Shown one piece after another: positions 1-10,269 of a stretch of 64,000 bases of DNA; within the stretch, counting starts at the first letter, position 1, and each line of letters starts with the position of its first letter. Source of the DNA: Acholoe squamosa (taxonomy: Eukaryota > Annelida > Polychaeta > Phyllodocida > Polynoidae). The DNA lies in assembly GCA_949317995.1 (NCBI GenBank), contig OX439038.1:75154659-75218658 (forward strand), read 5' to 3'. Made by a program: the position numbers and the translations under genes. Below the pieces are notes generated by a model. That model had not been told where the DNA came from. It did no database searches and was given only the letters and a program-made list of their open reading frames with translations.

Positions 1-179
1 ACAGTGCATGCACCGTTTTGCCATCATGTCATAGAGGTCAAATTTGAGACCACTCATATGGCACAGATACAAATAAACAATAGTAAAGTAAAAAGCATGA
101 AGATAACCCAGAAACCCTCTAATAAGGTATATATATATATATGAAGGTACATCCCAAGCTAATATGTTCAAGATTATTG

Positions 180-590
180 TATACTCTGTTCATTTAACTG
201 CCTTCCCAGCATATATAGCGGTATGGCTGTTGTGTTTTAATATAGGACAGTTGTACACGAATATAAGGAGCAGCATACACACATACTCGTGAGGAGGTTT
301 CGATTTTAGGCCAAACTCACAGACTGTCGGCCAGTCATTCAGGGTTGCCTATAAATGAGTGATTTGTTAATCAGTGCACAGAGTGGGACTGTTGGCCAGT
401 CACTCATAATTAATACAGACAATAACAATATAATGGTGATAAAACAACCATACAGTCTGTCTATACATGAGCGTTAGTGTTGTTCAGTGAAACGAGAAGG
501 ACAGTTGGCCAGTCACTCCTAATTAATATAGGTAGTAATAATACAATGATGAGCAACCTTACAGTCGTCTGTCAGCCATGCAGTCTGTAG
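180..590 (-). repeat. Degenerate ~115-bp tandem repeat, probably LINE 3' UTR
   Basis: A unit containing GGCCAGTCACTC followed by AATTAAT and a run of ATAA-type words recurs near 320, 392 and 505, giving about three diverged copies. It sits immediately downstream, in minus orientation, of the end of a LINE open reading frame (around 600), so the simplest reading is a repeated 3' untranslated region of that LINE. It could instead be an unrelated minisatellite. Nothing coding is visible. The short (TA)n at 127-141 is trivial. Confidence 0.45.
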
Positions 591-594
591 GCGA

Positions 595-1168
595 CTAGTT
601 TATGGTGGCTTGAAATTTTCAATTTTCTTTTTAAATATTTCCAGACTATTGCCTCTTTGGGTTGAAGCTGGAAGGGTATCCCAAAGGGTTACTCCTTTGA
701 CCCAGGCACATCTGTCCGTAGACACATAGTTATAAATCTGATTGTCTAATTTAATTTTTTTAATTGGCTTTAGTGCGTCCTACTGCTATATCTACCTCTT
801 ATGCTATATTTTTTGAATGTTTATACATATTACAAAGGAGTTGTTTACATCATCTCTGTTATAAAAGTCTAATGCAAGTGTAGCTCAGTTGCTGAGGTTC
901 TTTGGTACATATTCCTGAATCTGCAGATTCGCAGGCCTTTATTTTGTAGTCTGTATCTTGGTAATGAAGTCTGATGTGGAACTGTCTATGAGGAAACCAG
1001 CATAATCGGCATGGTAATACAGTTTGTTTATAAATCGTGATAGACTGTTCTTCATTTAAATATCTTCTTATTCTGCCTAACATAAATATTGTGTGACCTA
1101 AGCTCTTAATAACAGACAAAGCTTGTCGTTTATATGTTTTTTCTCGTCAATGGTTGCTAAGCTAATAG
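595..1168 (-). pseudogene. LINE reverse transcriptase, C-terminal part (3' half of interrupted element)
   Basis: Read on the minus strand, 1,160 to 860 encodes the region after the RT catalytic core, with words such as KSLGHTIFMLGRIRRYL and NEEQSITIYKQTVLP that are typical of the thumb of non-LTR retrotransposons. A frameshift follows the TVLP word. Lower down (about 610-720) comes VTLWDTLPASTQRGNSLEIF, the usual C-terminal LINE motif. Frameshifts and stops show it is dead. Its upstream half lies at 2,397-2,590; the 1.2 kb between is an insertion. The family is non-LTR, probably of the CR1/Jockey/RTE-like type; the clade cannot be fixed from this piece. Confidence 0.8.
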
Positions 1169-1276
1169 ATGATGCATATCGGGGCCCTAGGGCTGTATAT
1201 GCTGTATATACCTGAGCCGCGGAGCGGCGAGGGTATATACAGCATATACAGCCCATGGGGCCCTGATATGCATCAC
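1169..1276. mobile_element. 108-bp near-perfect palindrome flanked by 7-bp direct repeats
   Basis: The arms (1,169-1,212 and 1,232-1,276) are close to perfect inverted copies of about 43 bp, each containing GGGCTGTATATGCTGTATAT or its complement. The 19-nt loop is GC-rich (GCCGCGGAGCGGC). Both sides are flanked by CTAATAG (1,162-1,168 and 1,277-1,283), which has the form of a target-site duplication. It lies at the junction between the LINE and the element starting at 1,282, so it may be a hairpin MITE of its own or the outer part of a composite element. It is too regular to be chance. Confidence 0.75.
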
Positions 1277-1281
1277 CTAAT

Positions 1282-2396
1282 AGGTTTATACCACCATTTC
1301 CTCCATTTTGTATCAATTTCTTACCTGAAATCCAAAGAATATAGCCAGGCGAAGACATTTTGTAAAAGCAAGCGATACGGCCCGGGTCAGCGCTCTGCGC
1401 GAAGCCATTGTTTTTGTTCCTTGCCGCTGTGTATACAGTCACTTTTCGTATCGAATCCAACCATGACACGTCTTCAAATTAAAACATACATATCCTTAGA
1501 CATCCTAGATGAGTACTCCATGCTTGATATGTCCGATATATTCAAAATAAAGGAGAATCCATTGATTTTTCCATCGTAAGCGAGTCGCGGTCCGGCCATT
1601 CCCACCCGCCTCCTTGTCCGGCGAAAGTGTGTCAGTGGCCCGGATGTAGATATAGGTCATCCGCTCGCTGTACGAGGAAGACGCCGAAAATTTCGGACCG
1701 TGTTGGAAAATCAATGGATTCTTATTTATTTTGAATATATCGGACATATCAAGCATGGAGTATTCATCTAGGATGTCTAAGGATATGTATGTTTTAATTT
1801 GAAAACTTGTCATGGTTGGATTCGATACGAAAAGTGAGTGTGAACACGGCGGTACCCCTCCGGGCAAGGAACAAAAACAATGGCTTCGCACAGAGCTATC
1901 CGGGCCGCGACTCGCTTACGATAGAAAAATCATTGGATTCTTATTTATATCGAAGAAAATGGAGAAAATTAGCACGCATTCCTCGTCTATGGATCGAAAA
2001 CTTCTTGGGATTTTAATATTATAACATGACAAGCTTGGAATCAATACGAAAACTGAATGGAAACGTACCACTAGGACCTAAGGTTAGAATTTATTTATTT
2101 TCGCATTGGATTTCATCACCGTTCAGTGTGGCGCTATGGCTAAGGTCTTCGCCTACCACCACTGCGGCCGGGGTTCAATCCTCATACGAGTTGGCACGAT
2201 TTTTCACGAAGGAAAATGGCTAGATTAACTTTGTATAGGCGCCATAATTTCCAAAAAATATTCTAAGTCCAACTTGACCTCGAAAAAGTATATACCAAAA
2301 ATTTCAAAAATGCACAAGGGTGGTATATGCAGAATAATGCACGGCTAAACTGCATATAAACCCACCGGAAGTGCCGAAATCGTGGTATAAACCTAA
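1282..2396. mobile_element. TIR element with internal inverted modules, inserted in a LINE
   Basis: The left end AGGTTTATACCACCATTT and the complement of the right end (AGGTTTATACCACGATTT, ending about 2,396) form an ~18-bp TIR. Inside, the segment 1,365-1,575 is repeated in inverted orientation at 1,705-1,925; both contain GAAGCCATTGTTTTTGTTCC and CATATCCTTAGACATCCTAG. A short module, AAGCGAGTCGCGG, recurs at 1,580 and, inverted, near 1,905-1,917. No transposase is encoded, so it is non-autonomous. Open frames inside are by-products of the inverted repeat. The superfamily is not recognised. Confidence 0.65.
2128..2215 (+). mobile_element. tRNA-derived SINE head
   Basis: GTGGCGCTATGGCTAAGG (2,128-2,145) resembles an RNA polymerase III A box, and GGTTCAATCC (2,172-2,181) matches a B box, about 33 nt apart. 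The CGCCTACCACCACTG stretch between them is the kind of sequence seen in tRNA-related SINEs. There is no complete cloverleaf, so it is not a functional tRNA gene. It lies within the right half of the 1,282-2,396 element. Confidence 0.55.
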
Positions 2397-2590
2397 ATAA
2401 GTATACAAATCAACTTCCTCCAGAGGACTATTGCCAATGGATATATAAAATGGAGGGATATCTCCGCGGTATCTATTTCGCACTAGCCTCATTACCTTGG
2501 TTTTGGCTTTATTGATGGTCAAGCAATTATTATTAAACCAGGTGTTGGCCAATAACATATCATGCTGTACGCATTGGTCAGCTTCTAGGT
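2397..2590 (-). pseudogene. LINE reverse transcriptase, fragment after the catalytic core (5' part)
   Basis: On the minus strand this encodes NNNCLTINKAKTKVM, then a variable stretch, then DLYTYLG: the conserved 'L.LN..KTK.M' and 'YLG' blocks downstream of the YADD motif in non-LTR reverse transcriptases. It continues into the piece ending at 1,168 once the insertion is ignored. The open frame runs on into the inserted element, so the last ~30 residues of that frame are not LINE. The element is 5'-truncated near 2,590, as is usual for LINE insertions. Confidence 0.75.
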
Positions 2591-4514
2591 TCTAGATTCA
2601 CAAAGCTAAAACTATGAGAACTAATCTTCTGTTCACCAAGAGGGATTAAAACTGCCGATAAGTGATCGCAAATGGCAAGATGACAGAATGGATTTTATTT
2701 TGCGAGCCGACATGATATCATGTGCAGGTCCATGCTGGAAAAATGACTCTGTAAAGGCTCTGAGTAATATCAATATCCAGTAAAAGACTCAGGGGCCTCC
2801 CCCTTCATACAAGTACTATGAAAGACAATTTAAGCATTATAAGGTTCATGACCAATCACCCCTTCCATGTTTTATGTTTCAAAAGCAACAGAAAGTTTTC
2901 CATCGCATAATTACTTTGCTCCTACAGAGCAGGGGAGGACTTCAAGTGATCCTTGGGGCAGCCCCGTGTATTGATCCAGACAGACAGATAGGAGGAGACC
3001 TAGCCTGGAATATTTAACCCTTCCTGGGCTGCATGACCAATTCATGTTTTCTTGGGGTGATGGTCTGATGCAGTGCACTGATGCATATCACCTTTTATCT
3101 ATTTTGCATGAATGAGAATATAGCCCTGTTGAGGTATATATATTCACCAAAGCTGCATTCATACCCTATGAGGACCAAGAGGGACAGCCCTTTACTATGT
3201 GGCCCTTCAAGGGTTGAGGTAGGCATTGTGTGACATGACTAAGGCCTATTTCGGACAGGGTCAACATTGCCTAGTTACACAGTCTGCATCAGCTATTATA
3301 ATCGTATATGTACACGGCCAAGCTACAGAAAACACTCCCTCCATGAAATGTTTGTAAAATATGAACATTGAAAGCAAGGTCTTTGTAAATGTGTAAATGT
3401 TCCCAAACATTGAGATAATGTTATTCGTGAGAATGTATTCATACAAAAATATATGAATGTTTCAAATCTTGAAAAAAAAGTACTTTTGTCAGAGGGTCGG
3501 TTACAATAACCCTACCCCACCAAGAACAACTTGCAAAAAAAGCAAAATATGAGCCTACACAGGGGTTTCTATACTGGTAGTTACAAGGTTTTGCAATAAT
3601 GTTAGATATCCCAGGTCTACCAAGATAAATGACAAAGAGACTATGGGAGGAGGAGGAAGAAGGGGATACATAATACATTACACTGCCCCAGGGAGGCAGA
3701 TGCTACCCTGACACTACACAATCTCTGATGTTTTACGGATACATGTGAATGAGATTGCCTTTAGGCTAGAGAGAAGAGGTCTATAATTCAGAATCAAAGA
3801 TTGTGTGTGAGGAGAAAATCAGGAGGCCTCCTGGTGTCTTCAGCTTTCTTTTTCCCCTAAAAGCTGATTCACATCAGCCCACTTGTTTGAGTCTTTCTGA
3901 TGGGGAAAAAAACAACACACTGTAGTACAGTCCTTGAACAAACGTTTCTTAATAGATGAAAAAGGTTCACTTGCCAGCTATCCCTAAATAAATTGTGACA
4001 CAATCTGCAAAAATGGGTCCTAGTGCAGGGTGCAATAAGGCCCCCTTTACTAGTTTATGTCAGCTACATATATATATATACGTTGAAGGGTGATTCATAC
4101 ATAGGATTCAGAAAATGACAATGAAACCAACAAAAGTATATCTTGATCAAAGCAAAAGAAAGAAAATGTAAGAAAATATGAAACATCATGGACATTATTT
4201 TGCTGCAACAAACAATATTTTTCTGATTGCTCTCCTTTATTTTTCATGAAATCATTTCCAGGCAAATAAAACTGACATTGTGCCTAGTCAAAGTAACAGG
4301 AGGTAGCAGTTGGCTCCCATGAGACAGGAGCAGCATGCATGTTATGCCCAGGCCATTGAGCAGTTGATAGAGGCATAATGTGGACTTGAGTACCAGTGCA
4401 CATGCAATTTTGTTGGTGTTAGCATTGAGTCGAATAAGTGATAATAAGAGTTGGTAGTATATGCTGTTATATGCATATGGGAACATCAGCAGTATCAATA
4501 TGGATGTAAACATG
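2591..4514. other. No gene; decayed duplicated sequence
   Basis: 2,930-3,300 has a diverged direct copy split over 7,410-7,497 and 9,200-9,370. Shared words include GTGATCCTTGGGGCAGCCCC, TATTGATCCAGACA and GACAGGGTCAACA. The split is explained by the fold-back element at 7.5-9.1 kb. The motif TGGCCCTTCAAGGGTTGAGG at 3,199-3,218 is one of many scattered copies. Short open frames at 3,261-3,678 show no recognisable domain. A small (TA)n lies at 4,067-4,081. Confidence 0.5.
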
Positions 4515-4850
4515 AAAAAGGATATGAATGTGAGTATGGATATGAATATGAATATGAAGCGGCGCAGTTTCCACACCTGCTTTACATTATCAATTATAAC
4601 CCAATTTCAGGTTCAACCTTATATTTTCTATCTTCATCACACCCTCTTTGAATTTTACCTTTGTCGTAGCTTTCTGAATCTCCTCAGGTAGAGTATTCCA
4701 GAGAGCCACCCCTCTGTACCATGGCGATCTTTTATAGTGTCTAGTAATAACCCTAGGTAGTTCAAAAACAATCTTCTTTTGAGACCTTGTAGGACCTTTT
4801 GAGACCTTTTTAGGCATTATTTTTTAATGAGTAGAAATAAAAACTACAAT
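4515..4850 (-). pseudogene. LINE 3' end: C-terminus, 3' UTR and hexamer tail
   Basis: The minus-strand frame 4,817-4,590 contains YKRSPWYRGVALWNTLPEE and then VKFKEGVMKIEN, the standard C-terminal LINE block. After the stop come about 50 nt of 3' UTR including GCAGGTGTGGAAACTGCGCC. The element ends in a degenerate (CATATT)n run, which on the plus strand is GGATATGAATATGAATATG (4,537-4,555). A LINE that ends in a short microsatellite rather than poly(A) suggests CR1/L2- or RTE-like tail chemistry. A second 3' end of the same family is at 63,056-63,135. Confidence 0.75.
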
Positions 4851-5204
4851 GTCTGTAATTATCTATCATTTCAGTGCGTTTTGAATTTCACATTTTGGGA
4901 TATAACCAACCTGATGCTAAGGTGTCCATATAATATCTAGTGTCCATCGTGTCTTTATTGTCCCTGTTCATGCTCAATCCAAGTCCACATTCCCTCTCGC
5001 TCTTCAGGATTACATCCAGGGCCTTATCTCTCATCCTTGGTTCTAATACCGCATTGAATAAGCACCCAGGGGCTCATTGATAGAGACACATCAACACCTC
5101 ATGTGCTTATACAACTCAGGTGCTTAATCAGGGTATATCTTAAGTGTTTAAGAAAGATTTTAAGCCCCTGGCATACAGCCATCTAGTGGGATGCATTTCA
5201 ACGA
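4851..5204. other. No gene; possible small hairpin element
   Basis: Mostly unassignable AT-rich sequence. A 9-bp inverted pair, CCAGGGGCT (5,068) and AGCCCCTGG (5,162-5,170), brackets about 100 bp that also contains the repeated word GTGCTTA. It could be the remnant of a tiny MITE, but the arms are short and no target-site duplication is clear. Confidence 0.3.
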
Positions 5205-5510
5205 ATTAGATCATACCCCTGTTCCCTACAGAATTCATAGCAGGGCATCTTGTGCCCATCTAGGTAGCACTTATCAATGACTAGTAACCATCTCAGGTAA
5301 TGGTCACACTCGCTGGGCCTCCCATACCATTAGTGTGCTAAGAAGATGGCACAGCACATCTATAGTCTCCTCTTACTCTTCACACTTACAGTTGGGGCCC
5401 TACCCTCCAGGCTCTATTCTGTAGAAGTGTTTATTGACAGCAGTCCTGAATAGGATCTGCCCCTTTACATCCCTACTCCTCCAGTACCATGCAGCAAGGC
5501 TGAAGGGAAA
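5205..5510 (-). pseudogene. Decayed retroelement-like coding fragment
   Basis: On the minus strand one frame reads RSRDVKGQILFRTAVNKHF, then YRIEPGG, stop, GPNCKCEE, stop, EETIDVLCH. After a frameshift it continues from WYGRPSECDHYLRWLL through DKCYLDGHKMPCYEFC to a stop near 5,205. The 'NKHxYRI...PNCxC...EET' pattern resembles the C-terminal region after the RT/RNase H domains of some LINEs; that family placement is my inference. Upstream, in the same orientation, TTTTCCCTTCAG looks like a splice acceptor, so a dead host exon is a weaker alternative. Confidence 0.4.
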
Positions 5511-7497
5511 ATGTGCAAATTACAGCACAGGTGATTAACTATGCCTATCCATAACTCACCCACTAAAGGCTCTGCTGGCGCCCCAGGATAGGAGCATCTT
5601 AAGAAATAACCTTCATGACAATAAATTGCACTGAAGTATGATGCAGTTAAGGCATGTATGTCCCTACGAGAGAACTTCTTACTGAAGATACCGGAGGAGG
5701 TACCTCTATATCTACCTCCACACTTGGGCTATCCTGCTCCCCAAGGGCCCACATGGGCATGTCTTGTAGTATCAACCTGCATGTAAATGCTCCCAAATCT
5801 CCCCACAAATTGTAGAGATTTCATAGACGGTACCTTGGGTAACATGGGTGGTGAGCAGAGGTATGTATACTTCATCTATTCACCTCTTGCATATAGATAA
5901 AGTATTCAATTCTTTATGAGGCCACTCCCAAATTTGTTTTCTTTTTCTTTTACATGAGCAATTGGTAAGGGTCCACACTGATTTCCAAGAGCTGAATATG
6001 GAGAGGACAAATGCACTTTAATACAGGATTGTTACTATCTTCAAAATGTTTAAATGTTGATGATTGATAGTGTTTGGCATTTCCTAGTTCAATACTTAGA
6101 ACTGCCAATATTTGCCCATTCCATATTGTACTTTTATCAGAAAGAATTCTCAAATAACATTTTTTTTTTCTAATGAGCAGGATAGAAAAATAAAAAAAGG
6201 CCTAAGCCAGAGAAAGAGTCCTCTTTTGTCCACATATTGGAAGGCATATTGATTAAGAAATTACCAGAACAAAGGTATATCGTTGGACACTTTGAAAGAG
6301 TTGGTCATCTAAAGTAAGAAACACCATGTGGCAACCTGTACAACTTATGGGAACTCATGCCCCTCTATCATGGAAGACTACTCCAAGCAATAGTGCACCT
6401 TTTCTAGTCAAAGCCAGCTGTTTCTCATAAATACTAATAGATAAGACTAACAGCATGCCAACTTAGCATATTCAGATTAGCACACACCACTCTGAACATG
6501 GACTCTGATATTAAGGGTTACATTTAGACATGACTTGACAGTTGTAAACCCTAGCGCAATGCACACTTATGAATATAGACTGACATACATGTATCAGCTA
6601 GCTACCTATAATCCTTTAATGGCCATGATTGTTTTCTTGATTTTGTTTATTCCCATTGAATTATCTGATGCAGGGTTGCAGGGCATTCTTACTCCTTGGG
6701 CTTGCATCATTACCATAGATTGGTGATGCATGCCAGGGCTAATGCCTTGAGGAAACACAAGCACAAATGGGTTTCAATGAAGCATGTTTCATCTAAAGAG
6801 TTATGAGGAGGTGAAAGTCCACTATACCCCTGAGGGTTAGAGACCTACTGGCGTCCACCCCATGGATGTCTAGGAACATAACACCAGCAATTTCCATACA
6901 GATTGTACACTACCGCAGGGTATCAGGAAGGTGTAAGTTTCCGGACAGATAGTCCAGGGGGACCAAGTCCTAGATGTATCATACAGAATAGTGGCTCTGT
7001 TGGAAGGTATTAGGAGCAGCTCCCCCAGGGCTTAGAGCTACTCACAGTATAGGTGAGCCTTGGAAGTGTAGTCTGAGCTTTCACATGATCAGTTCTCAAA
7101 TCATGAGTTTAGCCAACAATTTGTGACATATCCTTACACTTTAGATGATTCAAAGAGTGATTCATAAACAGCTTCTGAGGTCAGTTTGGAACACTAATTG
7201 CTTGGTTTCCATCTTCTCCATAGAGTGATGTTGTAGAGTAAGTATGTAATTTCATAGTGAGATAGTAGTTAATTTCATACTGTGATATTTAAATCTTGGC
7301 TAAGTGTATGAGAATTAATACAAGACTTTGCAACAAGAATAAAGCTACAGATGAGTGATCTCGAGTGGCACTGTAATGTAAGGGGTTGATTTGTGGAGTA
7401 TCAACTTAGGAGCATAGGAGGACTTAAAGTGATCCTTGGGGCAGCCCCCAGTATTGATCCAGACAAGCAGATTAGAGGAGACCTTGTCCAGAATGAC
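5511..7497. other. No gene recognised
   Basis: AT-rich sequence with only short frames lacking motifs. The last ~90 bp (7,410-7,497) is the duplicated block shared with 2,930-3,005. TGATGCATGCC at 6,723-6,733 belongs to the scattered TGATGCAT-type words. I see nothing else that can be supported. Confidence 0.4.
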
Positions 7498-9137
7498 TAA
7501 TAGGCCAGGGGCTTATAGGGCCCACCATGCACTGCCCCCCCCCCCCACATCCCAACACGACAGGTATTTTTTCGATCGTTAGGGTCCCCTGAACAAGATT
7601 CAAGATGTTAACATTGATTATCTTGGGATGCACTACCGGTTTTGGCTCATTATCCATGTGCGGGTTCAGACCACTTTTGAGTCAATTTTGGTACGATGTT
7701 ATTCAAAGGGTGTGCTCAATCCCCAAGCTCTAAGACTATCTTATCTTGTCTGGATCCTGAAGCTATTGGTCTTGTTGGAAAGCTTTTCATTAAGCCCTAA
7801 TACATGTTTTTAAGTTCAGATTTGAGTGTACCAGACAGTCTTGTATAAAACAAAACAAAATCTAAGCACAATATCTAATATGATTTATGTAGGCCAAACC
7901 TCTCTGAGTAATATGAGACATTTTGCAGAATTCCTTGATGACTATGACACATGTTCTTGCCTTGGACGCAAAAACACTACCTTGAGCCAATACGATGCTG
8001 TTCCATTTCAATAATCTCCCTCTTTATGTAAATGGATGTTTTTCCATGCTAAATCTTTATCGATTCTCCTGATTCTTATGCTAAAAAGAGTGCTGATTAA
8101 GAATATGCATGTTTCTACTTCATAAAATGTAATGGCAAGGCTGTACATGGCTGAAATTCAACATGGCAGACAATAGATTCAGATGTCACTTTGAATTACA
8201 TAAATGTAAAGTCTAGAAAGTATTTGGTGGGTCCTTCTCTCTATAAATCAGCTTAGTACAGTGCTGCATTTGTTTTGTTTCTAAGTGGTGTGGTTGCCTA
8301 GCAACAGCAGCTTTGCATAGCAACCAAGCCTGAAAATATGATTGAATGCTCATATCTGCATGGTTTCCTTTGAGGAACATACTCCCCTGATGTAAACTTG
8401 TATATAACTCTTCTGTGACTTCCATCATAGACTAGGAATATAGGTGATAAAAGGTTGCTAGGTTGTGTGGTGGCCTAGCAATAGCAGTTTTGCATAGCAA
8501 ACAATGCCTCGATTCATACCTGTAGGCATATACTATGGCTTGTGCATAGTCTCCCCTCAAGGACATAGATCACTGATTTCAAATTTCATATAGCTCACTT
8601 GTGCACACCACACAGTATGGACATAGTTATAAATGGTTGCTATATCATGTGGTTGCCTAGCAACTGCAGCTTTACATAGAACCCCATGTCCAAATCTATG
8701 CAGATAGTCACAGAGAGGTTAGGCCTACATAAATTGTATTAGATATTGTGCTTAGATGGGGATAAGGGCAAGTTTTATACATGTATCTCAAGCGCATTTA
8801 AGATTTTTAGTAAAAAAACAAAAAAACTTTGTAATTTCAATCTCCCGTCTTCCCGACTGTCTGGTACACTCAAATCTGAACTTAAAAACATGTATTAGGG
8901 CTTAATAAAAAGCTTATTATGTCTTCTTTCCAACAAGACCAATAGCTTCAGGATCCAGAAAAGGTAAGATAGTCTTAGAGCTTGGGGATTGAGCATTCAC
9001 CTTGAATAACATGGTACCAAAATTGACCCAAAAGTGGTCTGAACCCACACATGGACAAATGGACGAAAAAATACCTGTCACGTTGGGATGTGGGGGGGGG
9101 TGCATGGTGGGCACTATCAGCCCCCGGCCTATAACCC
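7498..9137. mobile_element. Fold-back element with ~300-bp inverted arms
   Basis: The arm at 7,498-7,841 (including a C-run near 7,534-7,547, GGATCCTGAAGCTATTGGTC and GTACCAGACAGTC) is repeated in inverted orientation at 8,853-9,137. The left arm holds about 60 bp that the right one lacks. The ~1-kb loop contains the X-box tandem repeat. The element interrupts a duplicated block whose uninterrupted copy is at 2.9-3.3 kb, which supports a real insertion. Just outside the right arm, on the minus strand, CCTGAAGAAGGGC...CCCGAAAGG resembles 3' ends of some retroelements (Penelope-like is one option). No intact ORF is present. Confidence 0.65.
8278..8700. repeat. ~180-bp tandem repeat carrying X-box-like palindromes
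   Basis: About 2.4 diverged monomers. Each contains GTTGCCTAGCAAC or a one- or two-base variant (8,293-8,305; 8,470-8,482; 8,652-8,664), followed by GCAGCTTTGCATAG or a close variant. Spacing between palindromes is 177 and 182 bp. The 13-mer fits the RFX-factor X-box consensus (GTNRCC-N-RGYAAC). The sequence match is seen directly; binding is inference. Confidence 0.65.
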
Positions 9138-10090
9138 TTTCGGGAGCATCATGCCCTTCTTCAGGATTATCCAAATGTATCAATACAGAATGAAGCCCGG
9201 GTGAGTCACTCACTGGGCTTGCATTTGAATACATCTTGACAACTGAGGGATATGAGATTATTATGTGGCTCTTAGAGGGTTAGAGTAGACGTTGGGTGAC
9301 ATGACTAACGTCTATTGTGGACAGGGTCAACAACGCCCAGTTACACAGTAGTCTGCACTGACTATGTACACTGCAGAGGTATCATGGTAGGCAGTTTCAA
9401 AGTTTGTATAAGGGAAGGGAAAAGAAGATTTCAAGTTATTTCTTTGTGTTTTCTTGAATTTAACTTTATTCACATTACAGTGATTTAGATCAGTCCGGTG
9501 ATTATAATATTCAGCATTCATTCAGCCTGAATACACGGATCTGTTGTACAAACGTAAGACACATATGCACTGACACATACGACATCACTACAAAAGTACA
9601 TCAGCATGGCCGATTTTAAGTACCACCCTTGAAGAGTGCCTAGTCAAAACTGCTTGCATGGCAACCCTCTGGCTGGAATATTCAGAGTTAAAAGAAATTG
9701 CCCAGCTAACGGAAAATCACAAAGTTAATGGGCCTGCAAGGTTTGTAAAGGTTCCTGAAACTTGATATGAAGTTTTATGTGGATGTTCCTTCTGCAAACC
9801 TTCAGAAAACGTTGTATTCTTACTAGAGCCCTGATTCCTACAGCCCTTCCACAGAGAGGGTCTAAGGTAACAGCAATATGGGTGTGCATATATGACATGA
9901 CAAATTGACAGGTTGTGGGCATGTAAACCCTAAAGGACCACAATGTGCATTAATGGTTTATGTCCTTTGGTCATCCTAAGTCGTAATTATAGCTAGGTGG
10001 TGAGTCTACTCATCAGGATAGCATTCGTATATATCATACAGCCTCTGTGAGTTTTATACCTTCCCAAGCTCCACAGCATGTTAATTGATG
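9138..10090. other. No gene; right half of duplicated block, then unassigned
   Basis: 9,200-9,370 is the second part of the block shared with 3,130-3,300 (GGACAGGGTCAACAACGCCC against GGACAGGGTCAACATTGCCT). Beyond that I recognise nothing. Short minus-strand frames at 9,327-9,943 have no motif. Confidence 0.4.
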
Positions 10091-10269
10091 CAGTGGGACC
10101 TTGATAATCCAGCCCTTGATAATCCGACATACACAGGATCTGGACAGGCTGAGGCTTGGAACTTTCAAATACAAATCTATTGTAATATATGCTTTGATAA
10201 TCCAGCAGTTTTGAGATCCGGCCAATATGTGTTTGCAACAGGGTTGGCCAGATTATCAAGGTCTCACTG
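10091..10269. mobile_element. pogo/Tigger-like MITE
   Basis: Left end CAGTGGGACCTTGATAATCC and the complement of the right end (CAGTGAGACCTTGATAATCT) form a TIR of about 20 bp with two mismatches. The CAGTG(G/A)GACCTTGATAATC form resembles Tigger/pogo termini. At 179 bp it has no coding capacity. An internal TTGATAATCC word is repeated. The expected TA target duplication is not preserved (TG on the left, AA on the right), so it is old or the boundary is off by a base or two. Confidence 0.7.

Noticed and set aside
1169-1891. 128-136-codon frames on both strands at 1,169-1,579 and 1,505-1,891
   Set aside because: They read the same inverted-repeat arms in opposite directions and carry no domain; they are by-products of the fold-back structure.
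9138-9180. Hammerhead ribozyme motif (CTGAAGA ... CGAAA)
   Set aside because: The core words are present but the stem between them does not close next to the conserved bases, and the other stems are missing.
8917-9234. 105-codon minus-strand frame
   Set aside because: It covers one arm of the fold-back element; the other arm has indels that break it.
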